Source: Rhodobacter sp. TJ_12 (GTDB taxonomy: Bacteria; Pseudomonadota; Alphaproteobacteria; Rhodobacterales; Rhodobacteraceae). From it: a stretch of DNA of 64,000 nucleotides. The notes beneath the pieces were generated by a model. The model did no database searches. It had not been told where the DNA came from and worked only from the letters and a program-made list of their open reading frames with translations. Below are positions 46,404 to 55,729 of the stretch, piece by piece. The stretch covers positions 62,001 through 126,000 of the forward strand of contig NZ_NRRD01000001.1 in assembly GCF_020023995.1 (NCBI RefSeq), read 5' to 3'. Within the stretch, counting starts at the first letter, position 1; every line of letters begins with the position of its first letter. The position numbers and the translations under genes are program-made.

Positions 46404-47393
46404 TCAGCAAAAACCCTCTGCGCGCCGCATCCCCCCCGTTTCGAGGCCGCGCCAATTGCGTTGTGCTGTGGGCAAAAACTCTTCCACCACCGGATGCGCC
46501 GGGTCGAGCGCACCGAGATTGACCAAAATCGACGTGATCGCCGCCTCTGCCGCGCGATTGGTCCCATCGGCAATTTTCAGCGCCACGCCGCGTTTTTGGT
46601 CCGGCAAGATCGCTACAAATACGCCTTCGGCGCCCACTTTCACCGCCACCTTGCCACCCGTGGCGCGCATCAGCTTGGTGCAGGCGCGCTCTTCGCCCGC
46701 GACCAGCTCGGGAAAGGCCACCATCGCTTGGCGCAGCCGCACAGCTGCATTTTCGCGCAGCCCGCCCTCGGGGGTGGCGGCCGCAAAGAATTGCATCGCG
46801 CGGGCCAGTGCCCCGATCGTGCAGGCGAAATTCGGGGCCGAGCAGCCATCGATCCCCCAACCCGCTGCCGTTTCTTGCGTCACCTCTTCAAAGGTCGCGC
46901 GCACCGCGCGCTGCACGGGGTGGTCGATCTCGATATAATCGGGCCCGCCTTTCAGATGCCGGTTCAAGGTCAGAAACCCCGCATGCTTGCCCGAGCAATT
47001 GTTGTGGATTTGGCAGGGCGTCTCTTCGGTGCAGGTGAAATGGCGGCGGGCCACGGGGTCGCGCGGCACATGCGCACCACAGCGCAAATCGTCATCGGCC
47101 AAACCCAAGTCTTTCAGCCATGTCGCCACCGCTTGCGTGTGCAACGCCGCACCCGAATGGCTGGCGCAGGCCAGCGCCAGTTGCCGGTCCGTCAGCCCAG
47201 CCACATCGGCGGCGCCGCTTTCCACCAAGGGCAGTGCTTGGATCATCTTGCACGACGACCGCGGAAAGATCACCGCATCGGCTTGCCCCCAGATCATTTC
47301 CGGCCCCTGCGGGCCGTAAACCACCGCATGTCCGGCATGCTCGCTTTCGCACAAGCCCCCGCGCCAAAGCTCGATCAGCGTTTGTGGTGCCAT
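46404..47393 (-). CDS. Asparaginase II family protein
   Basis: A 329-residue protein of the asparaginase II family (R. etli AnsA-like, distinct from E. coli L-asparaginases). The diagnostic motifs IHNNCSGKHAGFL, GIDGCSAPNFAC and RSSCKMIQALPL are present, with cysteine and lysine residues considered catalytic in this family. It would hydrolyse asparagine to aspartate and ammonia. ATG 47393 is chosen because AAGGGGCGGG precedes it; an upstream ATG would add five residues. It is convergent with the TauE/SafE gene and divergent from the IalB-like gene. Confidence 0.9.
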   Translation of the reverse strand: MAPQTLIELWRGGLCESEHAGHAVVYGPQGPEMIWGQADAVIFPRSSCKMIQALPLVESGAADVAGLTDRQLALACASHSGAALHTQAVATWLKDLGLADDDLRCGAHVPRDPVARRHFTCTEETPCQIHNNCSGKHAGFLTLNRHLKGGPDYIEIDHPVQRAVRATFEEVTQETAAGWGIDGCSAPNFACTIGALARAMQFFAAATPEGGLRENAAVRLRQAMVAFPELVAGEERACTKLMRATGGKVAVKVGAEGVFVAILPDQKRGVALKIADGTNRAAEAAITSILVNLGALDPAHPVVEEFLPTAQRNWRGLETGGMRRAEGFC

Positions 47394-47552
47394 TCCCGCC
47401 CCTTTCATGCGCGAAATCCTGCCGTGGGGGCTTTCCCCGCTCGGCACTTTTGCGTTATCTCTCGACAATCGAGTTGAAATAGCAACCGCCAGAGTGAACA
47501 AGGGCAAAAGCCCGAGGGCGGACAGAGGCATCAGACAGCTGGAGGCTGTTCC

Positions 47553-48077
47553 ATGAAGACGATCATTTCGAGCGTCGCTGCAGTTCTTGCCGCGTCGCTG
47601 GCATTTTCCCCGATGGCAAGCGCGCAAGAAAGCTCGAACCGGGTGGCGGCGGAAACCGACTGGAGCGTTTTCGTCGAGGACAGCCCGAAAGAGTGCTGGG
47701 GCGTTGTGCCGCCGCAAAAGACGGTCAACAGCAAGAATGGCAAGCCGGTGCAGGTGCGCCGGTCGGAAATTCTGTTGTTCGTGACCCATCGCCCGGGCAA
47801 GCCGCCCGAGGTGATGTTCATGGGCGGCTATCCGTTTGCCAAAGGTTCTACCGTAGAGTTGAAGGTCAACACTGGGCAGACCTTCAACCTGTTTACCAAT
47901 GGCGAAGGCGCGTGGGCGGGCAGCCCCGAAGATGACGCCAAGATCATTGCCGCGATGAAGGCGGGGGCCGATGTGCTGGTGACGGGCCGTTCGAGCCGTG
48001 GCACCAAGACCGAGGATACCTTTTCCTTGATGGGTTTTACCGCCGCGATGGAAGAAGCCGCCAAGCGCTGCCAGTAA
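47553..48077 (+). CDS. IalB-family periplasmic protein
   Basis: A 174-residue exported protein. A Sec signal ends at ASA before QESSN (about residue 24). The IalB features follow: WSVFVEDSPKECWGVVPP, then VTHRPGKPPEVMFMGGYPF and FSLMGF. The family is named for an invasion-associated locus of Bartonella, but is widespread in non-pathogenic alphaproteobacteria, so invasion is not implied. Two cysteines near the ends of the domain could form a disulfide. ATG 47553 is preceded by GGAGG. A strong terminator ends the transcript. Confidence 0.88.
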   Translation: MKTIISSVAAVLAASLAFSPMASAQESSNRVAAETDWSVFVEDSPKECWGVVPPQKTVNSKNGKPVQVRRSEILLFVTHRPGKPPEVMFMGGYPFAKGSTVELKVNTGQTFNLFTNGEGAWAGSPEDDAKIIAAMKAGADVLVTGRSSRGTKTEDTFSLMGFTAAMEEAAKRCQ

Positions 48078-48097
48078 GCCGCGCCGAAATTGCGTCA

Positions 48098-48127
48098 GCC
48101 CCGGCTAGGCCGGGGCTTTTGCGTTTT
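48098..48127 (+). terminator. Terminator after the IalB-like gene
   Basis: GCCCCGGC (48098-48105) and GCCGGGGC (48109-48116) pair around TAG and are followed by TTTTGCGTTTTT. It is a strong intrinsic terminator lying 20 bases after the stop codon. Confidence 0.85.
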
Positions 48128-48186
48128 TACTACCTCTCGTGCTGCGAATCCCCTATATGCACGGCTTGCCCAACTCAGGACGCGCC

Positions 48187-49368
48187 ATGACCGAGCCCAC
48201 CTCCCCCGTCACGCAAGACGTGCTGACCGTGCCGCGCAAGCTGCCCGAAGGCGGCAAGCTGAACCTTGTCGGCCTGACCCGCGCGGAATTGCGCGATGCA
48301 CTGATCGCCGCGGGCACGCCCGAGAAACAGGCCAAGATGCGCGTCGGGCAGGTCTGGCAATGGATCTACCACTGGGGTGTGCGCGATTTCGCGGCGATGA
48401 CGAATTTGGCCAAAGACTATCGCGCGCTTCTGGATCGGCATTTCGAGATTGCCTTGCCCGAAGTGGTGACCTGTCAGGTCTCGCTTGATGGCACGCGCAA
48501 ATATCTGTTGCGGATCGCGGGCGGCCATGAGGTCGAGGCGGTTTATATCCCCGAGGAAAATCGCGGCACGCTTTGCATCTCCAGCCAGGTGGGCTGCACG
48601 CTGACCTGTTCGTTTTGCCATACCGGCACGCAAAAGCTGGTGCGCAACCTGACGGCGGGCGAGATTGTGGGCCAAGTGATGGTGGCGCGCGATGATTTGG
48701 GCGAATGGCCGAAACCGGGCGAGCCCAAGGATGAGACGCGGTTGATTTCCAACGTCGTGCTGATGGGCATGGGCGAGCCGCTTTACAACTTTGAAAACGT
48801 CCGCAACGCGATGCAAGTCGTGATGGATGGCGAGGGGCTGACGCTGTCGCGCCGCCGGATCACGCTGTCGACCAGCGGGATCGTGCCCGAGATTGCCCGC
48901 ACCGCCGAGGAAATCGGCTGTCTTCTGGCGATTTCCTTCCATGCCACCACCGACGAGGTGCGCGACAAGCTGGTGCCGGTGAACAAGAAATGGAACATCG
49001 CCACACTTTTGGATGCCTTGCGCGACTATCCGCGGCTGTCGAACAGCGAGCGGATCACCTTTGAATATGTCATGCTCAAGGGCGTGAATGACAGCGACGA
49101 GGATGCCCGGCGGCTGATCAAGCTGATCCGGGGCATTCCGGCGAAGATCAACCTCATTCCGTTCAACGAATGGCCCGGCTCGCCCTATCAGCGCAGCGAT
49201 TGGGAGCGGATCGAGGCGTTTGCCGATATCGTCTATAAGGCGGGCTATGCCGCGCCGATCCGCACCCCGCGCGGCGAGGATATCATGGCCGCTTGCGGGC
49301 AGTTGAAATCCGCCACCGAGCGGGCACGGAAATCGAAGGCGCAAATCGCGGATGAGGCGGGGCTGTAA
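48187..49368 (+). CDS. rlmN: 23S rRNA/tRNA adenine-C2 methyltransferase RlmN
   Basis: A 393-residue radical-SAM enzyme that methylates A2503 of 23S rRNA and A37 of some tRNAs. The cluster cysteines are 137, 141 and 144 (GCTLTCSFC). The protein continues with [22 protein letters not shown] and the RlmN stretch [13 protein letters not shown]. The methyl-carrying cysteine is probably in AACGQLK near the C-terminus. ATG 48187 gives the family start; the ribosome-binding site is weak (AGGAC). A CTATAT box about 30 bases upstream suggests its own promoter. Confidence 0.97.
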   Translation: MTEPTSPVTQDVLTVPRKLPEGGKLNLVGLTRAELRDALIAAGTPEKQAKMRVGQVWQWIYHWGVRDFAAMTNLAKDYRALLDRHFEIALPEVVTCQVSLDGTRKYLLRIAGGHEVEAVYIPEENRGTLCISSQVGCTLTCSFCHTGTQKLVRNLTAGEIVGQVMVARDDLGEWPKPGEPKDETRLISNVVLMGMGEPLYNFENVRNAMQVVMDGEGLTLSRRRITLSTSGIVPEIARTAEEIGCLLAISFHATTDEVRDKLVPVNKKWNIATLLDALRDYPRLSNSERITFEYVMLKGVNDSDEDARRLIKLIRGIPAKINLIPFNEWPGSPYQRSDWERIEAFADIVYKAGYAAPIRTPRGEDIMAACGQLKSATERARKSKAQIADEAGL

Positions 49369-49371
49369 GGG

Positions 49372-50955
49372 TTACCGCCCCGGCCACAAACACCAATCGT
49401 GCCCATAAAAGAAACGAACCTCGGCGGCCGCTTTGTCGAGCGTGGGCACATCGCGGCATTTTGCAACCAGCAACCCGCCCGGATGCGCGGCCAGCCACGC
49501 GGGCGCGGCCTCTGCGGTGAGCACCTGCACCTTTTCGGTCAAGCGTCCCTCGAAGCCGAATTCGGAATTATAGCGTCCCGTCACCGTGGCCAGGCCCTGT
49601 GCCTGATGCGCGGCCATCTGCCGGGCGATTGGGGCGCTGTCATAGGCCGGGCCAAGGCCCGTGCTGGCAATCAGCCCGACAAAGCCCAACACAAGCCCGA
49701 GGCCTGAAAGGCCAAGCCCGAAAAGCTGCGGCAGGCGCCAAACCAGTGCGGCCAGCAGCAGGCAAAACAGGGCAAAGCCAATCGGCCCCCAAAGCGGATG
49801 CAAAAGCGCAGCGGTTTGCGCATCCCCCACGCGCACAGCCAAGGCGAGCGGCGCGATACCCGCTAAAGCCAGCAGCACGATCACCGGCAGGTGTGACCAG
49901 CGCCCGGGGGCCGCCGCCGTGCCAGACGCTAAAAAGGCGCGCGCGGCGATCAATGCGAAAGCGGGTAGTTCGGGCAAAAGGTAATGCACCTGCTTGCCAG
50001 ATATGAACGAAAACAGAAAAAGCCCTGCGCCCGCTTGCATTAGCATCAACCGCAAAGCGCGGTCCGTCAGGCGTAGCTTGGCCACCCCGCGCCAAAAGCT
50101 GGGCGACCATACCCAAGGGAAAAGGGCGAATGGCAGCATCGCCAGCAGCCACCAAAAGGGCCGCGCATGGGCGAAGCTTTGCACCGTGCGGCCGGCCGTT
50201 TGTTCCCACAAGATCATGCGGCGATACTCGGCCCCGCCGGTGATTGCGGCGGGCACAACCCATAGCGCCACCACCGCCATTGCGACGCCAAGTGCCAGCC
50301 CGGCGCCTTTCGCGATGTCACGCCCCACCGGGCGGCAAAGCGGATCGGCCCAAAGCGGTGCCGCCAAAAGTGCGGGCGCAAGGTGGAACAAAATCACCGG
50401 CCCTTTCGCTAAAACCCCAAAGGCCAGCGCAAGGCCAAAGCCGCCCCAAGCCCAGCGGTTCACCCCCGGCGCGCCTAAGGCGGAAATCAACGCCCAAAGC
50501 CCCGCCAAGGTTGCGGTCGACAAAAGCGTGTCGAACATCGTTGCACCGCCATAGGCGGCAAAGACGCTTAACCCCGCCAACAAAATCGCTGCTGTGGCCC
50601 CGGTGGCGTTGTCCCAAAGTCGCCGCCCCAAAGCCCATGTGCCGGCCAGCGTGACCAAGGCAAAGAACGGCCCCACAAGCCGCCCGGCAAAGCCGCTGAC
50701 CGCGCCGACGGCGGTCCAGACCAAGTTGATGAGCCAAAACAGAAGCGGCGGTTTGTCGGTATAAAGCTCGAAGTTTTTGAGTGGCAGGACCCAACTGCCT
50801 TCCAGCCGCATCTCGCGCGCCACGTCGATGTAGCGGGTCTCGTCAATCGGTAAAAGCGGGCGCAGCATGACCCCAAGCACCGCCACGGCCGCGAAGGCCA
50901 GCATCATCGCAATGACAAAAGCCGTCGGTTGGGCGCGCCCCTCAGGCGGTGCCAT
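49372..50955 (-). CDS. ArnT-like membrane glycosyltransferase (GT-C fold)
   Basis: A 527-residue integral membrane protein with about 11-12 helices. DETRYIDVAREM in the first periplasmic loop provides the acidic catalytic residues of GT-C enzymes such as ArnT and protein-O-mannosyltransferases, and DKPPLLFW follows. The C-terminal 80 residues are soluble. It would transfer a sugar from a polyprenyl-phosphate donor onto lipid A or another envelope acceptor; donor and acceptor are unknown. ATG 50955 overlaps the end of the LOG-family gene by 14 bases, so the pair is co-transcribed. Confidence 0.87.
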   Translation of the reverse strand: MAPPEGRAQPTAFVIAMMLAFAAVAVLGVMLRPLLPIDETRYIDVAREMRLEGSWVLPLKNFELYTDKPPLLFWLINLVWTAVGAVSGFAGRLVGPFFALVTLAGTWALGRRLWDNATGATAAILLAGLSVFAAYGGATMFDTLLSTATLAGLWALISALGAPGVNRWAWGGFGLALAFGVLAKGPVILFHLAPALLAAPLWADPLCRPVGRDIAKGAGLALGVAMAVVALWVVPAAITGGAEYRRMILWEQTAGRTVQSFAHARPFWWLLAMLPFALFPWVWSPSFWRGVAKLRLTDRALRLMLMQAGAGLFLFSFISGKQVHYLLPELPAFALIAARAFLASGTAAAPGRWSHLPVIVLLALAGIAPLALAVRVGDAQTAALLHPLWGPIGFALFCLLLAALVWRLPQLFGLGLSGLGLVLGFVGLIASTGLGPAYDSAPIARQMAAHQAQGLATVTGRYNSEFGFEGRLTEKVQVLTAEAAPAWLAAHPGGLLVAKCRDVPTLDKAAAEVRFFYGHDWCLWPGR

Positions 50956-51778
50956 TCTTCCAGCTTTCGATGATCTCCACCGCTTCCTCCGCCGTTTCGA
51001 CAAAATTCATCAGCTCAAGATCTTCGCGTGCAATCGTGCCCGCTTCGGCCAGCATATCCCAGTTGACCACATTTTTCCAAAAATCCACGCCGAACAGAAT
51101 AAGCGGGATGCGCTTCATCCGATGCGTCTGGATCAGCGTCAGGGTTTCGAACATTTCATCCAGCGTGCCAAAGCCGCCCGGAAAGACGCAAACCGCCTTG
51201 GCCCGCATTAGGAAGTGCATCTTGCGAATGGCGAAATAGTGGAAGTTGAAGCACAGATCGGGCGTGACATAGGCGTTGGGCGCCTGTTCATGCGGCAGCA
51301 CGATATTGAGCCCGATGGATTGCCCGCCCGCCTCATGCGCGCCGCGGTTGCCCGCCTCCATCACGCCCGGGCCGCCACCGGTGCAGATCACATATTCCCG
51401 CCCATAGCGCGCCATCGAAATCTCGGTCATCATCCGGGCGAATTTCAGCGCTTCGTCGTAGTAGCGGCTCAACTCGGCCAGTGCCGGGGTTTTGGCTGTG
51501 TCTTTTTGCGCGGGTTCAGGGATGCGCGCGCCGCCAAACATCACAACCGTGCTTTCCACGCCGCGCTCATCCATGATGAGTTCGGGTTTGAGCAACTCAA
51601 GCTGCAACCGCACGGGCCGCAACTCTTCGCGCATCATGAACCCGTCATCGGCAAAGGCCAGCTTATAGGCGGGCGCGCGGGTTTGCGGCGTGTCGGGAAT
51701 GTCTTTCGCTGCGCGCGCATCCATGATGCTGTCACGGAACGGATGGGACCGGCTGTCGTCTTTCATGATTGGGCTCAT
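50942..51778 (-). CDS. LOG-family protein (cytokinin riboside 5'-monophosphate phosphoribohydrolase-like)
   Basis: A 278-residue Rossmann-fold protein of the LOG family. The motifs CTGGGPGVMEA and PGGFGTLDE are clear, along with MRAKAVCVFPGGFGT. Members split nucleoside 5'-monophosphates into base and ribose 5-phosphate. An extension of about 90 residues precedes the core. The start is uncertain: ATG 51778 is used, while ATG 51766 and TTG 51799 are alternatives, and none has a clear ribosome-binding site. It is divergent from dapD and overlaps the glycosyltransferase gene. Confidence 0.88.
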   Translation of the reverse strand: MSPIMKDDSRSHPFRDSIMDARAAKDIPDTPQTRAPAYKLAFADDGFMMREELRPVRLQLELLKPELIMDERGVESTVVMFGGARIPEPAQKDTAKTPALAELSRYYDEALKFARMMTEISMARYGREYVICTGGGPGVMEAGNRGAHEAGGQSIGLNIVLPHEQAPNAYVTPDLCFNFHYFAIRKMHFLMRAKAVCVFPGGFGTLDEMFETLTLIQTHRMKRIPLILFGVDFWKNVVNWDMLAEAGTIAREDLELMNFVETAEEAVEIIESWKNGTA

Positions 51779-51846
51779 TGCGCGAAGGGATTTCCCCAAC
51801 TATAGGGGGAAATGCCTGAATGCCACCTGAAAGAGGAGCCGCCCCC

Positions 51847-52674
51847 ATGTCGAATGCTGTGCTTGAAGCCGCGATTGAAGCTGCATGGGAGGTGCGCGAC
51901 ACGATCACCCCGCAGACCAAGGGAGAGGCGCGTGACGCCATCGAGTCCACGCTGGATGCGCTTGATAGCGGCGCGCTGCGGGTGGCGGAAAAACAGGCCG
52001 ATGGCAACTGGCATGTGAACCAATGGGCCAAGAAGGCCGTGCTGTTGGGCTTCCGGCTCAAGGACATGGAAATTCATGCTGGCGGGCCGCAAAACGGCAC
52101 CTGGTGGGACAAGGTCGACAGCAAATTCGCCCATTGGGGCGAGGCGCAATGGCAAGCGGCGGGTTTCCGCGCCGTGCCGCACTGCATTGTGCGCCGTTCG
52201 GCCTTTATTGCCAAAGGCGCGGTGCTGATGCCCTCTTTCGTGAACCTTGGCGCCTATGTCGATGAAGGCACGATGGTCGACACCTGGGCGACCGTGGGTA
52301 GCTGCGCGCAAATCGGCAAGAACGTGCACCTGTCGGGTGGGGTGGGCATTGGCGGCGTGCTGGAGCCGATGCAAGCCGGCCCGACCATCATCGAAGACAA
52401 TTGCTTCATTGGTGCGCGATCCGAAGTCGTCGAAGGCTGCATCGTGCGCGAAGGCTCGGTTCTGGGCATGGGCGTCTTCATCGGCAAATCGACCAAGATC
52501 GTCGATCGGGAAACGGGCGAGGTCTTCTATGGCGAAGTGCCGCCCTATTCGGTGGTCGTGGCCGGGTCGATGCCGTCCAAAGGCGGGATCAACCTGTACT
52601 GCGCGGTGATCGTGAAACGGGTTGATGCACAGACCCGCTCGAAAACCGGCATCAACGAGCTTTTGCGGGACTAA
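51847..52674 (+). CDS. dapD: Tetrahydrodipicolinate N-succinyltransferase
   Basis: A 275-residue hexapeptide-repeat acyltransferase that succinylates tetrahydrodipicolinate in lysine and meso-diaminopimelate synthesis. The left-handed helix region runs from about residue 110 to 215 ([63 protein letters not shown]). N-terminal and C-terminal caps match the family, which is usually 270-285 residues. GAGGAG lies upstream of ATG 51847. The succinylase route also needs dapC and dapE, which are not in the window. Confidence 0.98.
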   Translation: MSNAVLEAAIEAAWEVRDTITPQTKGEARDAIESTLDALDSGALRVAEKQADGNWHVNQWAKKAVLLGFRLKDMEIHAGGPQNGTWWDKVDSKFAHWGEAQWQAAGFRAVPHCIVRRSAFIAKGAVLMPSFVNLGAYVDEGTMVDTWATVGSCAQIGKNVHLSGGVGIGGVLEPMQAGPTIIEDNCFIGARSEVVEGCIVREGSVLGMGVFIGKSTKIVDRETGEVFYGEVPPYSVVVAGSMPSKGGINLYCAVIVKRVDAQTRSKTGINELLRD

Positions 52675-52677
52675 GCC

Positions 52678-52941
52678 ATGATCCTTTCGCTGGCAGGCAA
52701 GATCCGTGATGCGGTGAATGGGACCGAAATCCCGCACCATATTCGCGGTGGGTTGATGATGATCGACATCGTGTCGATCGCGCTGTTTCAGATCTGGGGT
52801 CTGAACAAGATGATGGCGATGGTCGAAAACGCCGAGCCGGGCGAATGGATTCCGGGTGCGGCGCTAGTGGCCTATGCGGTGGTCTTTGTGTGGTTGGCGC
52901 TGACCGCGCTCAAATCCACCAAGCGCCCCGCGAAAGCCTGA
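52678..52941 (+). CDS. Small two-helix membrane protein, unknown function
   Basis: An 87-residue protein with two hydrophobic segments (about 27-48 and 60-79) and a short basic tail. It begins MILSLAGKIRDAVNGTE, and its charges suggest both termini in the cytoplasm. It starts four bases after dapD and is followed after eight bases by another small gene, so all three are likely co-transcribed. I do not recognise the family. The position between dapD and the next small gene is what links it to the lysine/cell-wall precursor operon; a role there is only inference. Confidence 0.7.
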   Translation: MILSLAGKIRDAVNGTEIPHHIRGGLMMIDIVSIALFQIWGLNKMMAMVENAEPGEWIPGAALVAYAVVFVWLALTALKSTKRPAKA

Positions 52942-52949
52942 GATCGTAC

Positions 52950-53303
52950 ATGCCGGAAACGTCGGATAAGCCCGAAAAGCAAAAGCGCCCCCAGCAGGTT
53001 TATACCCTGCTGGTGGAGGTGGGCCGGTGTGAGAACGATGGCCTGCCCAAAGGCGCGACCGGGGCCGGGCTGTTGTGTTATGCCAGCGGTGTGGATGAAG
53101 CCGAGGCGGTGCGCGAAACCGTGGCGATCTTGAAACAAGCCGATCTGGCGCCGTTGGATGTGACCGGTTACGGCACACGCGCAGAGCGGGAAAAAGCTGG
53201 CGATGAGATTGGTGACGAGGAAAAGGCGCTGATGGAGCGGGCCTTGGCCGAAAACGCGGTGATCGTTGCGCAGATGACCCCGTTCATGGGCGAAAAAGAC
53301 TAG
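52950..53303 (+). CDS. Small cytosolic protein of unknown function
   Basis: A 117-residue protein without signal or membrane helices. A charged, Lys/Gln-rich start (MPETSDKPEKQKRPQQ) leads to a compact alpha/beta-like part (VYTLLVEVGR, GAGLLCYASGVDEAEAVRETVAIL, LDVTGYGTR) and an acidic end. It looks like a small ferredoxin-like or substrate-binding fold, but I do not recognise it. It is the last gene of the dapD unit, with 90 bases before the transglycosylase gene, which has its own candidate promoter. Confidence 0.65.
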   Translation: MPETSDKPEKQKRPQQVYTLLVEVGRCENDGLPKGATGAGLLCYASGVDEAEAVRETVAILKQADLAPLDVTGYGTRAEREKAGDEIGDEEKALMERALAENAVIVAQMTPFMGEKD

Positions 53304-53335
53304 GCAAGCTGCCGCCGGGTCACGCCCCGCGATTG

Positions 53336-53363
53336 TTGCCAGATTGTGTTTGGCTGCTACACT
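53336..53363 (+). promoter_or_regulatory. Candidate promoter of the lytic transglycosylase gene
   Basis: TTGCCA (53336-53341) and TACACT (53358-53363) are separated by 16 bases and precede the ATG by about 30 bases. The arrangement fits a sigma70-type promoter. Confidence 0.4.
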
Positions 53364-53393
53364 GTTTTCAAATGGTGAACAGTCGGGCAGGCC

Positions 53394-54656
53394 ATGAAAC
53401 ATGCACTCAAACCCCTTGCAATCACGCTTTTTGTCGTTTCCGGGCTGACCGCTTGCGGGGGGCCACTTGAAGGCGGCGGGGGTGGGTCTACCGCTGTCGA
53501 AGCGATCCCGCGCGTGGATGCGGCCACGCAAAAGGGGCTTGATGACTGGGTTGCCAATTTCAAGCCGCGCGCGCTGGCGGCGGGCATCACCGAGGCGACA
53601 TGGAACCGCTCCATGCGCAACCTGCCCTACAACCCAAAGGTGATCGAGCGCGACCGCTTCCAAGCCGAGTTTTCGAAACCGATCTGGGATTATCTTGACA
53701 GCGCCGCCTCGCCGGAACGCATCGCTGAAGGGCGCAAGATGCTGGCCCAGCATGACCGGCTTTTGCGCGAGATCGAGGCGCGCTACGGCGTCGAAAAAGA
53801 GGTCGTCGTGGCGATCTGGGGGATGGAGTCGCGTTATGGGGCGCGGCGTGGCAATACGCTGATCCTGCCCGCGCTGGCGACCTTGGCGCATGACGGGCGG
53901 CGCGGGGCGTTTTTTGAAAGCCAATTGATTGGCGCGCTAAAAATCATCCAGTCGGGTGATATCGATCCCGCACAGATGACTGGCTCTTGGGCGGGGGCGA
54001 TGGGGCATACCCAGTTCATCCCGACCTCGTATCTGTCTTTTGCCGTCGATTTCACCGGCGATGGCAAGCGCGATATCTGGTCGGAAAACCCGGCCGATGC
54101 GCTGGCCTCCACCGCCGCCTATCTGGCGCGGTCGGGCTGGTCGAAAGGGCAGCCTTGGGGGGTGGAAGTCGTGCTGCCCGAAGGGTTCAACCTTGGCCTG
54201 ACCGGTAAAGGGGTCAAAAAATCGCCCGCCGATTGGGCGGCCTTGGGCGTGCGCGCGGCCAGCGGCGGCACGGTGCCCAATTATGGTGCGGCCTCGATCT
54301 TGTTGCCCGCGGGGGCCGAGGGGCCCGCGTTGATGATCTTTGGCAACTTCCGCGCCATCTCGCGCTACAACAATGCCGATGCCTATGTGATTGGGGTGGG
54401 CCATCTGTCCGATCGGATCGCGGGGCAGGGGCCGTTCAAGACGCCATGGCCGCGCGAAGGCCGCGCGCTGACCACGGCCGAGAAGATCGAGGTGCAGCAA
54501 CGGCTGACCGCAGCGGGTTTTGATACACAAGGGAGCGACGGGCTGATTGGCCCGAACACGATTTCTGCCGTGGCCGCGTGGCAGCGCGCCAATGGGGTGA
54601 AAGCCGATGGCTGGGTGACAATGAAGCTTCTGGAGGCACTGCGGCGCGGCGGTTAA
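53394..54656 (+). CDS. MltB-type lytic murein transglycosylase, lipoprotein
   Basis: A 420-residue lipoprotein that cleaves peptidoglycan between N-acetylmuramic acid and N-acetylglucosamine. The lipobox LTAC ends at Cys21. Catalytic Glu145 lies in IWGMESRYG, and GAMGHTQFIPTSYL and NNADAYVIGVGHLSDR are MltB signatures. A C-terminal peptidoglycan-binding domain (about 355-415, VQQRLTAAGFDTQGSDGLIGPNTISAVAAWQ) anchors it to the wall. ATG 53394 begins the signal. It is convergent with the EamA permease gene, whose stop overlaps its end by four bases. Confidence 0.95.
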   Translation: MKHALKPLAITLFVVSGLTACGGPLEGGGGGSTAVEAIPRVDAATQKGLDDWVANFKPRALAAGITEATWNRSMRNLPYNPKVIERDRFQAEFSKPIWDYLDSAASPERIAEGRKMLAQHDRLLREIEARYGVEKEVVVAIWGMESRYGARRGNTLILPALATLAHDGRRGAFFESQLIGALKIIQSGDIDPAQMTGSWAGAMGHTQFIPTSYLSFAVDFTGDGKRDIWSENPADALASTAAYLARSGWSKGQPWGVEVVLPEGFNLGLTGKGVKKSPADWAALGVRAASGGTVPNYGAASILLPAGAEGPALMIFGNFRAISRYNNADAYVIGVGHLSDRIAGQGPFKTPWPREGRALTTAEKIEVQQRLTAAGFDTQGSDGLIGPNTISAVAAWQRANGVKADGWVTMKLLEALRRGG

Positions 54657-55534
54657 CGCCGCGCGGGCACCCGGCTTTGCTTCGACAGTTGCACCGCCAA
54701 GATCCCTGCGGCAATCACCGCCACGCCCACCAGATCAAGCCAGCCGAGCCGCTCGCCCAAAACCATCGCGGCAATGGCCACGCCAAAGAACGGGTTGAGA
54801 AAGTGGAAGGTGGCCGCTTTCACGGCACCGATCCGCGCCACCAGCCGGAACCAGACCCAAGTGGCCAGAAGGCCGGGGATCAAGGTGGTATAAAGGAACG
54901 CCAGCGTCAGCCGGGTGCTGGGCACCACTTGCCAGCTTTCGGTCAAGGCCGAGACCATGGCAAGCGAGGCCGCGCCGACGAACATCTGCAAGCCCACGAT
55001 CATCAGCACATTGCCAGACGAGGTGGCACCGCGCACCGACAGCGTGGCCACCGATAGCGCGAAGGCGGCAATGAAACATAGCGCCAGCCCGACCGGGTCC
55101 ACCCCACCCGAAAGCCGCGCCCCCATGATGATCGCCACGCCCACAACGCCTGCAAACAGCCCCGCAAGCCCCAGCGGGCGCACCGTATCGCCAAAGACGA
55201 TGCGCCCCATCAGCGCGACCATCAGGGGCATGGTCGAAGCGATGATCGAGGCGACCGAGGCTTGAATCCATTGCATCGCAACGAAATTCAGCCCCAGATA
55301 AAGCGCGTTCTGGCACAGCCCGAAAATCAGCGTCGCCCGCCATTGCGCACGGCTCAGCCGCCAGCTTTGCCCCAAAGCCAATGCAATGCCGACGCCGATC
55401 AGACCCGACAGCAAGAACCGCGCCGACAGCGCCAGAAGCGGCGGCGCCTCGGCGACGATCATCCGGGCAGAGGTAAAGGCCGACGACCACATAAGTGCAA
55501 AGGCCAAGCCCATGAGAATGGCGCGAAAATCCAA
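54653..55534 (-). CDS. EamA/DMT-family permease
   Basis: A 293-residue permease with ten hydrophobic helices arranged as two repeats of five, as in the drug/metabolite transporter family. It begins DFRAILMGLAFALMWSSAFTSARM, a typical EamA entry. The transported compound cannot be named. The start is taken as TTG 55534, with AAAGGGA upstream; ATG 55513 is the alternative and loses seven residues. The gene is convergent with the transglycosylase and lies downstream of hup, separated by a strong terminator. Confidence 0.85.
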   Translation of the reverse strand: MDFRAILMGLAFALMWSSAFTSARMIVAEAPPLLALSARFLLSGLIGVGIALALGQSWRLSRAQWRATLIFGLCQNALYLGLNFVAMQWIQASVASIIASTMPLMVALMGRIVFGDTVRPLGLAGLFAGVVGVAIIMGARLSGGVDPVGLALCFIAAFALSVATLSVRGATSSGNVLMIVGLQMFVGAASLAMVSALTESWQVVPSTRLTLAFLYTTLIPGLLATWVWFRLVARIGAVKAATFHFLNPFFGVAIAAMVLGERLGWLDLVGVAVIAAGILAVQLSKQSRVPARR

Positions 55535-55649
55535 GCTATCCGATCCCTTTTGCAAGCGTTTGCACAGTCGAACCGGATTTGCCCCCGCCCGACAAGCGCG
55601 AACATGTATGCAATACAGGTTTTCAGCCGTTGCGGCCCCGTCAGCGGAC

Positions 55650-55683
55650 AAGAAAAAAGGCCGCCCTGCCGGTGCAGGGCGAC
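55650..55683 (-). terminator. Terminator after hup
   Basis: On the minus strand GGTCGCCCTGC and GCAGGGCGGCC pair with one G-T pair around ACCG and are followed by TTTTTTCTTG. It is a classic strong intrinsic terminator about 45 bases after the hup stop codon. Confidence 0.9.
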
Positions 55684-55729
55684 CCCGAAACATCTACCGC
55701 CCAGTGGTCAGGCGGCCGTCACGGCCCAA

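Noticed and set aside
53304-53335. dapE expected after dapD
   Set aside because: No peptidase M20-like frame is present between the small genes and the transglycosylase gene, so dapE must lie elsewhere.
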